In this document: positions 1 through 6,646 of the stretch, piece by piece
Position numbering within the stretch: the first letter of the stretch is position 1
How the letters are laid out: the number at the start of each line of letters is the position of its first letter
Assembly (NCBI GenBank): GCA_022574435.1
Contig: JACZSB010000001.1
Location: 1 to 39,098, forward strand
DNA from: Fidelibacterota bacterium
GTDB taxonomy: Bacteria > Fidelibacterota > Marinisomatia > SCGC-AAA003-L08 > TS1B11
Reading direction: 5' to 3'
DNA length: 39,098 nt
Notes under the pieces: generated by a model
Told to the model about the DNA's origin: nothing
Database searches by the model: none
What the model saw: the letters and a program-made list of their open reading frames with translations, nothing else
Program-made: the position numbers and the translations under genes

Positions 1-222
1 ATTAAGGACGATGAACCGACCAGGTACCTGGAGCTGCTAAAGGATACAGTTAAATCCCATGAGGGTGATATATTCCTCCTCAGTCGTCAAAGATTCCTGC
101 GGAAAGATATGAATTATCTGCTAAATTTTGGTTTGCGCTTAGCTGAACGCCGGGAAATGCCGATCAATTCCGCCCATGAACCGCCGGGTCTATTTCTGGT
201 TAGGGTGCAAAAAGTACGGTGA
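1..222 (+). CDS. 3' end of an unidentified protein (partial)
   Basis: Frame 1 is open from the first base to TGA at 220-222, giving the last 73 residues of a protein that begins outside the window. The tail is basic and mixed (it contains DDEPTRYLELL, GDIFLLSRQRFL and a final LFLVRVQKVR). It has no membrane segment and no motif I recognise. A soluble C-terminal domain of a larger enzyme or membrane glycosyltransferase is possible, but nothing visible decides this. It points away from the accessory stretch that follows. The reading frame is clear; the function is unknown. Confidence 0.6.
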   Translation: MKDDEPTRYLELLKDTVKSHEGDIFLLSRQRFLRKDMNYLLNFGLRLAERREMPINSAHEPPGLFLVRVQKVR

Positions 223-306
223 ACAGTGATCTGGAGCAGCCGGCACTCAATTATATTATCCTTGTCCCTCCCTGTGGTTGCGCACCAAGCGAACGACAGG
301 GGGAAT

Positions 307-341
307 TGATGATTGACGACTGACGACTGACGATTGACGAT
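307..341. repeat. Five-copy 7-bp tandem repeat
   Basis: Units of TGACGAC or TGACGAT are at 314-320, 321-327, 328-334 and 335-341. A degenerate TGATGAT precedes them at 307-313. The array is non-coding and lies between the end of the first gene and a decayed gene fragment. Such short arrays vary in copy number by replication slippage; no function is visible. Confidence 0.85.
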
Positions 342-379
342 TGGGGAGAAGTTCCGGGTTTCCAGTTTCGAGCGTTCGA

Positions 380-411
380 CAAGCCTGTGCTGAGCGTAGC
401 GAAGTGCTCAG
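380..411. repeat. Extragenic repeat-like motif with inverted arms
   Basis: The stretch contains GTTCGACAAGCCTGTGC followed by TGAGC (391-395), GTAGCGAAGT and GCTCA (406-410), so it can fold into a small hairpin. Very similar CTGAGCGTAGCGAAG strings recur between genes in many environmental bacterial genomes, from memory. Only one copy is visible here, so calling it an interspersed repeat is inference. Confidence 0.35.
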
Positions 412-473
412 GCCAAGGTTACGAGTTTCTTTCTTCCTTAGCGTTCCATCCCCGCCATCGGCCGGGGTTCGCG

Positions 474-715
474 CCCCGGTTAACCCTGCCGGCTAGCGGC
501 TGGTGAGCAGCCTGCGGGGAACATTGCGCGGTTGCCCACCACGGCGAAGTGGACGTTGCGCACATTCTTGCGCATTACCAACTGCACCTGTGCCGGCCGG
601 ACTGTCTGCGGCTTTGTCGCGTTCTGTTCAAGTGGCTCCCAATTCTCACCGACGGTATTCCAATGGGCCAATTAGTCTCGGGCACCGGGGGCGCCGGCCA
701 GCCGGCGTTAAAGCG
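474..715 (-). pseudogene. Decayed copy of the 3' end of the M16 gene
   Basis: On the minus strand this stretch encodes a relic of the last ~75 residues of the M16-like protein at 1916-3208. The shared core includes TVRPAQVQLVMRK and VHFAVVGN, against TVRPEQVQLVMRK and IHFAVVGN in the intact gene. By eye the DNA is about 85% identical over ~228 bp, with an offset of 1423 bp. A 1-bp deletion relative to the intact copy (GCGCGG against GCGGGGG) shifts the frame after VVGN and destroys the natural C-terminus. No N-terminal part of an M16 gene is present, so this is a truncated duplicate and not a gene. Confidence 0.85.
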
Positions 716-841
716 CGCATCTGAATCACGTCTCTTACTGGAGCAAGGAACGAGCGCTAAGAAAAGTTCGACCCCGAACGCCTCGTTAGGCCGAATCTGT
801 CTGTGACTGCTACTTCTCCAATCGATCAACAATATTGACAG

Positions 842-1723
842 TTATAAATCCTGAAACCATTTTGCCAGTTCTTCGCCAATTAAATGTGGATTGTCTTCCT
901 GTATGAAATGAATTCCATCGCCAATATCGACTACTTTTAGATTCTTTAGATTTTGCCGGCACCAATCAACCGTTTTGGAATCAATGATGCCTCCCGGTGT
1001 TGCGAAGAAAAGTAATTTTGGTACTACCGATTCCTGAAGTTTTTGACTGTAATTCGATATCACCTCGTACACGTCCGCCGGCTTGCCTTCTATGGGGATT
1101 TCGCAAGGCCACTGTCGTATCGGTTTGCGGCTTCCAACTGTTTTGTAGGGACCCCCGTAATAATCCTTTTCTTCGGCGGACAATTTTCGGACAATCGCTT
1201 GCGGCAACATTTTGGTAACAAATACATTCATAACACTGATCATGAGCCAACCAATGCCTGAGGAACGAAATAGTTTGAAACCTATTCTGAATCCGCCCGG
1301 GAAGTCCTCCCACTTCATGGGCTTTAACATTGCTTCCATAAAGGCAATTCCTTTAATGTTGTTCTCATGCCTCATGGCGTAATGGAATCCGAGCGCGGAG
1401 CCCCAATCGTGGATGACCAGGGTGAGGTTCGACAGATCTAATTTCTCAATAAATCCTTCCACATATTTTGAATGGTCAAAAAAACGGTAGTCGAGATCAG
1501 GCTTATCAGATTTACCCATGCCGATCAGATCGAGTGCAATGCAACGCCCGTGAGGCACCAGGTAAGGAATAATATTGCGCCACAAATAGGAAGAGGTTGG
1601 ATTTCCGTGTAAGAACAGAATGGGATCACCTGAACCTTCATCGACGTAATGGATTTTGGAACCATGTACCTCAACATATTTTGATTCAAATGGAAAGTCG
1701 GCTGAAATTGCTTTTGGTACCAT
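842..1723 (-). CDS. dhaA: Haloalkane dehalogenase (DhaA-like, subfamily II)
   Basis: An alpha/beta-hydrolase of 293 residues, the length of Rhodococcus DhaA. Every active-site residue of that family sits at the DhaA position: N41 in HGNPTSS, nucleophile D106 and halide-binding W107 in VIHDWGSALG, catalytic acid E130 in FMEAMLKP, and H272 in GDGIHFIQEDNP. The family hydrolyses carbon-halogen bonds of haloalkanes to alcohol and halide, in the cytoplasm. A strong Shine-Dalgarno (GGAGG, 7 bp upstream) fixes the ATG at 1723. The gene is clearly AT-richer than its neighbours and lies between a full and a truncated copy of the same M16 3' end, which suggests acquisition by transfer. The natural substrate cannot be read from the sequence. 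Confidence 0.92.
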   Translation of the reverse strand: MVPKAISADFPFESKYVEVHGSKIHYVDEGSGDPILFLHGNPTSSYLWRNIIPYLVPHGRCIALDLIGMGKSDKPDLDYRFFDHSKYVEGFIEKLDLSNLTLVIHDWGSALGFHYAMRHENNIKGIAFMEAMLKPMKWEDFPGGFRIGFKLFRSSGIGWLMISVMNVFVTKMLPQAIVRKLSAEEKDYYGGPYKTVGSRKPIRQWPCEIPIEGKPADVYEVISNYSQKLQESVVPKLLFFATPGGIIDSKTVDWCRQNLKNLKVVDIGDGIHFIQEDNPHLIGEELAKWFQDL

Positions 1724-1779
1724 TGTTTACCTCCAAAAAATAATGTTCAACAGGTTGTACTAGATATAAATGGAACTCG

Positions 1780-1807
1780 AATTTAGGGGTATAGCTTATA
1801 GTTTCAA
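1780..1807 (-). promoter_or_regulatory. Candidate promoter of the dehalogenase gene
   Basis: On the minus strand, TTGAAA (1802-1807) is followed after 16 bp by TAAATT (1780-1785), about 57 bp before the ATG at 1723. This resembles a housekeeping -35/-10 pair (5/6 and 4/6 matches). The region is AT-rich, so chance matches are possible. Confidence 0.4.
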
Positions 1808-1896
1808 CGCCGAACTACTGTTTAAATGGTTTCCAGATAATCCCGCTTTCGGGTCTTGCTTCCAGATATTACTCCGGCCACAAGACTTCTTAAGTA

Positions 1897-2124
1897 CCCC
1901 GGCTAACCCTGTCGGCTAGCGGCTGGTGAGCAGCTTGCGGGGAACCTTGCGGGGGTTGCCCACCACGGCGAAGTGGATGTTGCGCACGTACTTGCGCATG
2001 ACCAACTGCACCTGCTCCGGCCGGACCGTTTGCAGCTCAGGGGCGAACTGGTCCAGCTGTTCCCAACTCTCACCGACGATCTTCCAATGGGCCAATTGGT
2101 CGCGGGCGCCGGCGGCGCCGGCCA
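1897..2124. repeat. Intact partner of the M16 3'-end direct repeat
   Basis: This segment, the last codons of the M16-like gene plus ~20 bp downstream, is repeated in the same orientation at 474-701. Homology starts abruptly at CCCCGG in both copies (474 and 1897) and fades beyond GCCGGCCA (near 701 and 2124). The repeats bracket the dehalogenase gene, so recombination between them would excise or circularise a ~1.4 kb unit. Confidence 0.8.
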
Positions 2125-3208
2125 GGCGGCGGTGGTGGCGGGTCAAGGCCACGGCGATGCGGCCCTGCAATACGGTTACCGGCAGCAGGTTGACGGTCAG
2201 TCGTTCCAGCACCTCGAACACTACCTGCAGGGCCTCCCGGGGCCGGGCGCTTGATAGGCTGATCAGGCCATAGTTGAAGAAGCGGTCGCCGGCGCGGGCC
2301 ATGGGATGGTAGGCCAGCTGGCGGCTGGTGTGCAATTCATCATAGAGCAAATCCTCCAGCATGATCAGGGCCACGGTAAAGGCCGGAAAGTCGGGATGTC
2401 CCGGCCGCGGCGCTCCGAACAGGCCGGTGATATGTTCGCGTGACAGCGATCGCCGGCTGACCTTCAGCGCCGATTTGCCCGGATCAAATGTCAGGGCGGG
2501 CGGCAGCATGTCCGGCCCCAGCGGCAACTGCTTGGCCAGCCGGCGGGTATGGCTGGTGAGCTCCTCCAGGTCCAGGTCACCCACCACCACCAGCAGCGCC
2601 CGGTTCTTGGTCACATCGCCCCGGTAGTACTGCACCAGGTCCCTGCGCTTCAGGCGGCTGAGCGATTCCAGGCTGCCCCAGGGGCGCCGGCTGTAATGGT
2701 GGCGGCTGTAGTAGAGCTGGTTGGCATTGCGGGCGGCGTCCTGCTCAGGCCCGGTGGGGGCGGTAATGCGGCTGCTGATGATCCGGTCTCGCACGCGCTC
2801 CAGGTCCACGGGGTCCAGGCGGGGGTGCAGCAAAATATCACTGAGCAACTCCCAGGCCGCCGGCCAATGTTCTATTGGGAAGCTGATGGTCAGGCCGGAA
2901 TAGTCATACTCGGCCACCACCTCCAGGGTTGCGCTGAGGGCATCCAGCCGCGAGTGGACTTCATCCAGGCGGAGAGTCCCCTCCATCATGGTAGCCAGTA
3001 GCAGCGGCTCCAGCCCCGCCTGCTCGGGATTGCCGTAGCTGAGCCCGCCCCTGAGGTAAAAGCCGGCGGCTACCAGCGGCCGGCCGGGTGTCCGCTTGAA
3101 CACCACTTCCAGGCCGTCGATAATAAAGCCGGTGGTGTCGCTACGAGGCGTTTTCTGGCAACCCAGTGCCAGCACTATCAGGAGGCTGCCGTAAAGCCGC
3201 AGGTTCAC
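1916..3208 (-). CDS. M16-family lipoprotein lacking the zinc motif
   Basis: A 430-residue protein with an N-terminal signal and lipobox (LALGC, C17), so probably lipid-anchored at the envelope. The remainder has the M16 (insulinase/PqqL) fold pattern: a central repeat including RALLVVVGDLDLEEL and a C-terminal half ending IHFAVVGNPRK. The inverted zinc motif HxxEH should follow G65. Instead P68, L71 and A72 occupy the two His and the Glu (GLEPLLLATMMEGT), so it cannot be a normal metallopeptidase. Single-domain M16 proteins often work as pairs of one catalytic and one non-catalytic subunit; the partner is probably the overlapping upstream gene. The GTG start at 3208 overlaps that gene's stop as GTGA. 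Confidence 0.82.
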   Translation of the reverse strand: MNLRLYGSLLIVLALGCQKTPRSDTTGFIIDGLEVVFKRTPGRPLVAAGFYLRGGLSYGNPEQAGLEPLLLATMMEGTLRLDEVHSRLDALSATLEVVAEYDYSGLTISFPIEHWPAAWELLSDILLHPRLDPVDLERVRDRIISSRITAPTGPEQDAARNANQLYYSRHHYSRRPWGSLESLSRLKRRDLVQYYRGDVTKNRALLVVVGDLDLEELTSHTRRLAKQLPLGPDMLPPALTFDPGKSALKVSRRSLSREHITGLFGAPRPGHPDFPAFTVALIMLEDLLYDELHTSRQLAYHPMARAGDRFFNYGLISLSSARPREALQVVFEVLERLTVNLLPVTVLQGRIAVALTRHHRRLAGAAGARDQLAHWKIVGESWEQLDQFAPELQTVRPEQVQLVMRKYVRNIHFAVVGNPRKVPRKLLTSR

Positions 3209-4569
3209 GGAACCAGCACTTCGCGCAAGATGATACTTTTACCTGTGCCTTCATCCACCATCACCGCCGTGACCAGCGGCTGCCCGATGAGGTAGTTACT
3301 CAAGCATTTGCGTACGTCGGCGGGTGTGACGGCCTGCAAGCTGTCAGGGTAGGAGTCAACGTAATCCAGTCCCGCCAGGGCCCAGCCGGCGGCCATTTGG
3401 CCTACTTCGATCCAGATATCGTCCTTCCAGGAGGCGACCTGGACCTGCAACCCGGCGCCGGCATGCTCGTAGTCCCGCCGTGAAAAGTAACTCGGATCAG
3501 CCAACAGTTCGATCTCGGCCTGCAGTAAAGCGACGGCTTGTTGGGCATTCTCCATGAGGGCTGTCGCCCGGATAGTGAAAGGACCGATGCTCCGTTGCGG
3601 ATGGTAACTGGCGGTGGCCTGCAGTAGCGGTCCGTTGGTCACCAAGCGGGACTGGAACCGGCCGGCCCGCAGGTTGAGCAGGGCGGCGCAGACGCTGGCG
3701 GCAGATACCCCTTTAGGGTCCTCCAGGTAGCCCGGACCCTGCCAGGTAAGGAATATTTCGGCTGAGGCCACCGGCTTTACCAGTACCGTATCACGGTTTT
3801 CCATAAGATGGATATGGCCTGGCAGAGGATGGGTCCTGAAGGGGTCATAGCCCCGCTCCCAAGCCCCGAATATTTCCTCCACCTGCGCCACGGCCTCTTC
3901 CCGGTCAATATCCCCGGCCACGATCAGTAGGGCGTTGTTGGGAATTATATAGCGCATCTGGAGCAGACGTAGCTGCTCGACCGTAGCCCCGTCCAAGCTT
4001 TCCCGGTTACTAAAACGGCCCTGGCGGCGGTAGCTGCTGCCCCATAACAGGTGGCCCGCGGCGCGACGCAGTTGAGACTCAGTTGTGGATTCCAGCTGAT
4101 CCATGCGCTCCAGCAGCATAGCCCGTTCCTGGGCGATTTCATCCTTCTCCAGGAGCGGCTGCCGGACGGTACGCAGTAGAAATTCCAGCCCTGCCTCCAG
4201 GGAATCATCGGCCAGGCTGATAAGCACCGCCGTCCATTCCTCCCGCGACAGGCTGCTATACTCAATGCCCAGCTCCCGGGCCCGTTCGCGATAGGAGAAC
4301 TGCGAAGGCGATTCTTCCTGAGAGCGAAAAAACATCTGGGCGTGCAGCTGGGTCCAGCCGTTCTGGCCGGGGACCTGGACGTTTGCGCCATAGCGGAATA
4401 CCAGCTCCAGGATAACTACCGGTGTGTCCCGGCCGGGAAGCAGGACCAATTCCAACCCGTTTTCTAAAATAGTAGACTGGTATCGGTCCTCCTCGGCGGC
4501 TGTGAGCGGCCAGCACCAAAGGATCGCAATCAAGGGGAGCATCCAACCGCGTACCATGACCGCCATCAT
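3205..4569 (-). CDS. Secreted M16-family protein, catalytic motif lost
   Basis: A 454-residue protein with a hydrophobic export signal ending near LTAAEE. It shows the M16 organisation: NGLELVLLPGRDTPVV, a GxxxxxxxF helix at 71-81, NNALLIVAGDIDREEA in the middle, and a second domain with SAEIFLTWQGPGY. The zinc motif is gone: the GWTQLHAQMFF segment puts Q74, A77 and Q78 where His, Glu and His belong. Its overlapping neighbour also lacks the motif, so this is a pair of apparent pseudoproteases. A chaperone, peptide-binding or scaffold role in the periplasm is possible but inferred. Several in-frame ATGs lie at the start; the first two are closest to the GGGAG upstream. Confidence 0.8.
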   Translation of the reverse strand: MMAVMVRGWMLPLIAILWCWPLTAAEEDRYQSTILENGLELVLLPGRDTPVVILELVFRYGANVQVPGQNGWTQLHAQMFFRSQEESPSQFSYRERARELGIEYSSLSREEWTAVLISLADDSLEAGLEFLLRTVRQPLLEKDEIAQERAMLLERMDQLESTTESQLRRAAGHLLWGSSYRRQGRFSNRESLDGATVEQLRLLQMRYIIPNNALLIVAGDIDREEAVAQVEEIFGAWERGYDPFRTHPLPGHIHLMENRDTVLVKPVASAEIFLTWQGPGYLEDPKGVSAASVCAALLNLRAGRFQSRLVTNGPLLQATASYHPQRSIGPFTIRATALMENAQQAVALLQAEIELLADPSYFSRRDYEHAGAGLQVQVASWKDDIWIEVGQMAAGWALAGLDYVDSYPDSLQAVTPADVRKCLSNYLIGQPLVTAVMVDEGTGKSIILREVLVP

Positions 4570-4862
4570 ACTCCCAAGTTAGCCTGTAGCATTTGAAAAA
4601 TAGGCCTAAATCAGCCCAGCCGAATTAAATTAGGATGTCTATACCTTGAATGTTAGAACACCGTGTTCTAAGTTCGGTTGCCGGCAGCACCAAAGACGAG
4701 TTCCCTTTCGTACTTGGAATGTCTGGTACGAATTCCGGAGATTTCGCCGGGCACACATGGATGGTGTGTAACCCCGTCTGGCAATAGCAGTCCCAGGTGG
4801 GAATGTCGAGCCGGTTTCATACGGCGCCCGCAGCGGTTCTATAGATCAGTGAAGGTTCAGCT
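4570..4862. other. Divergent intergenic region between M16 and etf operons
   Basis: This gap separates the minus-strand M16 pair from plus-strand etfB. It contains the palindrome-bearing promoter at 4646-4674 and then a leader of roughly 180 bp before the etfB ATG. An open frame from TTG 4678 to 4866 overlaps the etfB start as ATGA, but its composition does not look like a protein and it lacks a Shine-Dalgarno. I see no other structure. Confidence 0.5.
4646..4674 (+). promoter_or_regulatory. Promoter with 19-bp palindromic operator in its spacer
   Basis: TTGAAT (4646-4651) and TAAGTT (4669-4674) are 17 bp apart. TTAGAACACCGTGTTCTAA (4653-4671) fills the spacer: a perfect inverted repeat with 9-bp arms around one central base. 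A dimeric repressor bound there would block RNA polymerase, the layout typical of TetR-family control of fatty-acid oxidation genes. The palindrome is certain; its role as operator of etfBAD is inferred. No regulator gene is seen in the window. Confidence 0.6.
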
Positions 4863-5642
4863 ATGAAAATTTGCGTGCTTATTAAGCAAGTACCCGATGC
4901 AGGATCGGTGCTCAGGATTCGAGACGATGAATCCTGGGTGGAGGAGGATAAACTGGTTTTCACTGCCAATGAGAGCGACAGCTATGCCCTGGAGGAGGCG
5001 CTTTTGCTGAAAGAGGCTCATGGGGGTGAGGTCATCGCCTGCACCCTGGGCCCGGAACGTTCCCGCCAGGTTTTAAAGGATGCCCTGTCCAAGGGCGCTG
5101 ACCGGGCCATCTTCCTGCACGACGAAAGTTTTAACAACCTGGACTGCAACGGCTTGGCGAAGGTGTTCGCAAAGGTCCTGGAAAAAGAACATTGCGATCT
5201 GATACTCTGTGGGTTGCAGGCTGATGACACCGGGGAGGCGGCAGTGGGTCCCATGCTGGCCCAGGAGCTCCATCTGCCGCATGTGACCATGGTGGTGCAA
5301 ACCGAGCTGCTGGATGGCGGCCTCAAAGTCAAGCAGGAGCTGGAGGGGGGCTGGTTCCGGCAGGTGGAGACCAGCCTGCCGGCCCTGCTCACTATCCAAT
5401 CGGGAATCAACAAACCGCGCTATGCTTCCCTGAGGGGCATAATGGCCATGAAGAAAAAAGAGCTACGGGAACTCAGCGCCACCGACCTGGGCGTACCGGC
5501 AACGGAGTTGGCCCCCATGCAGACCCTCCAACGAATATACGTGCCGGTCAAGACGAAGGAAACCGTTTACCTGGAAGGCGCACCGGAAGAGGTGGTGGCA
5601 CAGCTGGTGGATAAATTGGCCAACGAAGCGAAGGTGCTGTAA
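4863..5642 (+). CDS. etfB: Electron transfer flavoprotein, beta subunit
   Basis: A 259-residue EtfB of normal length. It starts with MKICVLIKQVPD, carries NESDSYALEEAL, and has the ETF-beta core LICGLQADDTGEAAVGPMLA-type segment near residues 117-137 (read here as LILCGLQADDTGEA). The C-terminal half contains the usual KPRYASLRGIMAMKKKEL arm that wraps the partner. With EtfA it forms a soluble flavoprotein that takes electrons from acyl-CoA dehydrogenases. A GAAGG lies 7 bp before the ATG. etfA follows 2 bp after the stop, and a membrane oxidoreductase completes the operon. Confidence 0.95.
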   Translation: MKICVLIKQVPDAGSVLRIRDDESWVEEDKLVFTANESDSYALEEALLLKEAHGGEVIACTLGPERSRQVLKDALSKGADRAIFLHDESFNNLDCNGLAKVFAKVLEKEHCDLILCGLQADDTGEAAVGPMLAQELHLPHVTMVVQTELLDGGLKVKQELEGGWFRQVETSLPALLTIQSGINKPRYASLRGIMAMKKKELRELSATDLGVPATELAPMQTLQRIYVPVKTKETVYLEGAPEEVVAQLVDKLANEAKVL

Positions 5643-5644
5643 CG

Positions 5645-6610
5645 ATGGGCAAGATACTGGCATTCATCCAGCTGGACGACGGCCAACCCAACCGCAACGC
5701 ATTGGAAGCCCTCCAGGGGGGCCAGCAACTGGCCGCAGATATGGGCCACCAGCTGATTGGGGTGGTATTCAGCGCCAGTTCACCGCAGCAGCTCCAGTTC
5801 AAAATGGATGAGATCATCACCGTGGCGGCGCCGGAACTGGAGCATTATTCCGCCGATACCTATGTGGCGGCCATGGCGCAGATCATTGCCGCTGAACAAC
5901 CGGATCTGCTAATAGCGGGGCACACCTATCAGGCTCGGGACTGGCTGCCCCGTCTGGCCGCACAGATCAGCCGGCCGCTTATCAGCGATTGCATCGGCTT
6001 CCAAAAGGGGGCTCAAATCACCTGGGTGCGGCAAGTTTTCCAGGGCAAGGTGCATGCCGACGTGACGACTGGCGAGGGGCTGGCCATAGTATCCTTTCAA
6101 GCCGGAGCATTCCGTCATGACCGGCTGGAATCCGGCTCACCGGCGATCCGCAGCCAGGAGGTGGACTTATCGGCGGTCGAGGTCCAGGTGCGGGCTGGGG
6201 AACCATTCCAGGACACCAAGGCAGCCGTGGACTTGAGCCGTGCGGAGCGGATCGTGGCGGTGGGGCGCGGTATCGGTGATGAGGAAAAGCTGGCCCTGGT
6301 GCGGGAGCTGGCCGAGGCGCTGGGCGCGGAGCTGGGCTCCTCCCGTCCGGTGGTGGATTACGGCTGGTTGAGCCACGATCGCCAGGTGGGCTCATCCGGG
6401 CAGACTGTGGCCGCCAAACTCTACTTGGCCGTGGGGATTTCCGGGGCGATTCAGCACCAGGTGGGTATGAAAAACTGCGGCTGCATCGTGGCCATTAATA
6501 AGGATGCCAACGCCCCTATTTTTGAAATCGCCGACTATGGCATTGTAGCCGACCTCTTCGAAATCGTGCCCCGATTGACCGCCGCCATCAAGGAGCATCG
6601 GAGTGCCTGA
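5645..6610 (+). CDS. etfA: Electron transfer flavoprotein, alpha subunit
   Basis: A 321-residue EtfA. The N-terminal domain has the EtfA pattern (LIAGHTYQARDWLPRLAAQ), and the C-terminal FAD domain is complete. FAD-domain motifs visible include SSRPVVDYGWLSHDRQVGSS, the conserved GQTVAAKLYLAVGISGAIQH and NKDANAPIFEIADYGIVAD. It holds the FAD of the ETF heterodimer and docks on its electron acceptor. It sits between etfB and etfD in one transcription unit. Confidence 0.95.
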   Translation: MGKILAFIQLDDGQPNRNALEALQGGQQLAADMGHQLIGVVFSASSPQQLQFKMDEIITVAAPELEHYSADTYVAAMAQIIAAEQPDLLIAGHTYQARDWLPRLAAQISRPLISDCIGFQKGAQITWVRQVFQGKVHADVTTGEGLAIVSFQAGAFRHDRLESGSPAIRSQEVDLSAVEVQVRAGEPFQDTKAAVDLSRAERIVAVGRGIGDEEKLALVRELAEALGAELGSSRPVVDYGWLSHDRQVGSSGQTVAAKLYLAVGISGAIQHQVGMKNCGCIVAINKDANAPIFEIADYGIVADLFEIVPRLTAAIKEHRSA

Positions 6611-6646
6611 CCTGACCACCCTGAATACAATTTTTGCTAACGGGCC

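Larger units (their letters stand above)
223..473. other. Gene-free accessory stretch with short repeats and hairpins
   Basis: I see no credible gene here. It holds a potential RNA stem (CCCTGT near 272 pairing with ACAGGG near 294), a run of 7-bp tandem repeats, an extragenic repeat-like motif around 380-411, and a GC hairpin at 462-479 (CCGGGG, loop TTCGCG, CCCCGG). None has the T-run of an intrinsic terminator. The hairpin's right arm sits exactly where homology to the 3' end of the downstream M16 gene begins. Confidence 0.5.

Noticed and set aside
503-832. Plus- and minus-strand frames of 73-85 codons over the M16 relic
   Set aside because: They read through the decayed duplicate and its flank in other frames and match nothing; the region is better explained as a pseudogene fragment.
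716-841. Integron attC-like site after dhaA (GCCTAAC on the minus strand)
   Set aside because: Only one core-like heptamer is present. No matching GTTRRRY partner at the proper distance and no integrase or second cassette are visible.
4678-4866. 62-codon frame overlapping the etfB start
   Set aside because: TTG start without a ribosome-binding site, non-protein-like composition and position within the leader; treated as chance despite the ATGA overlap.
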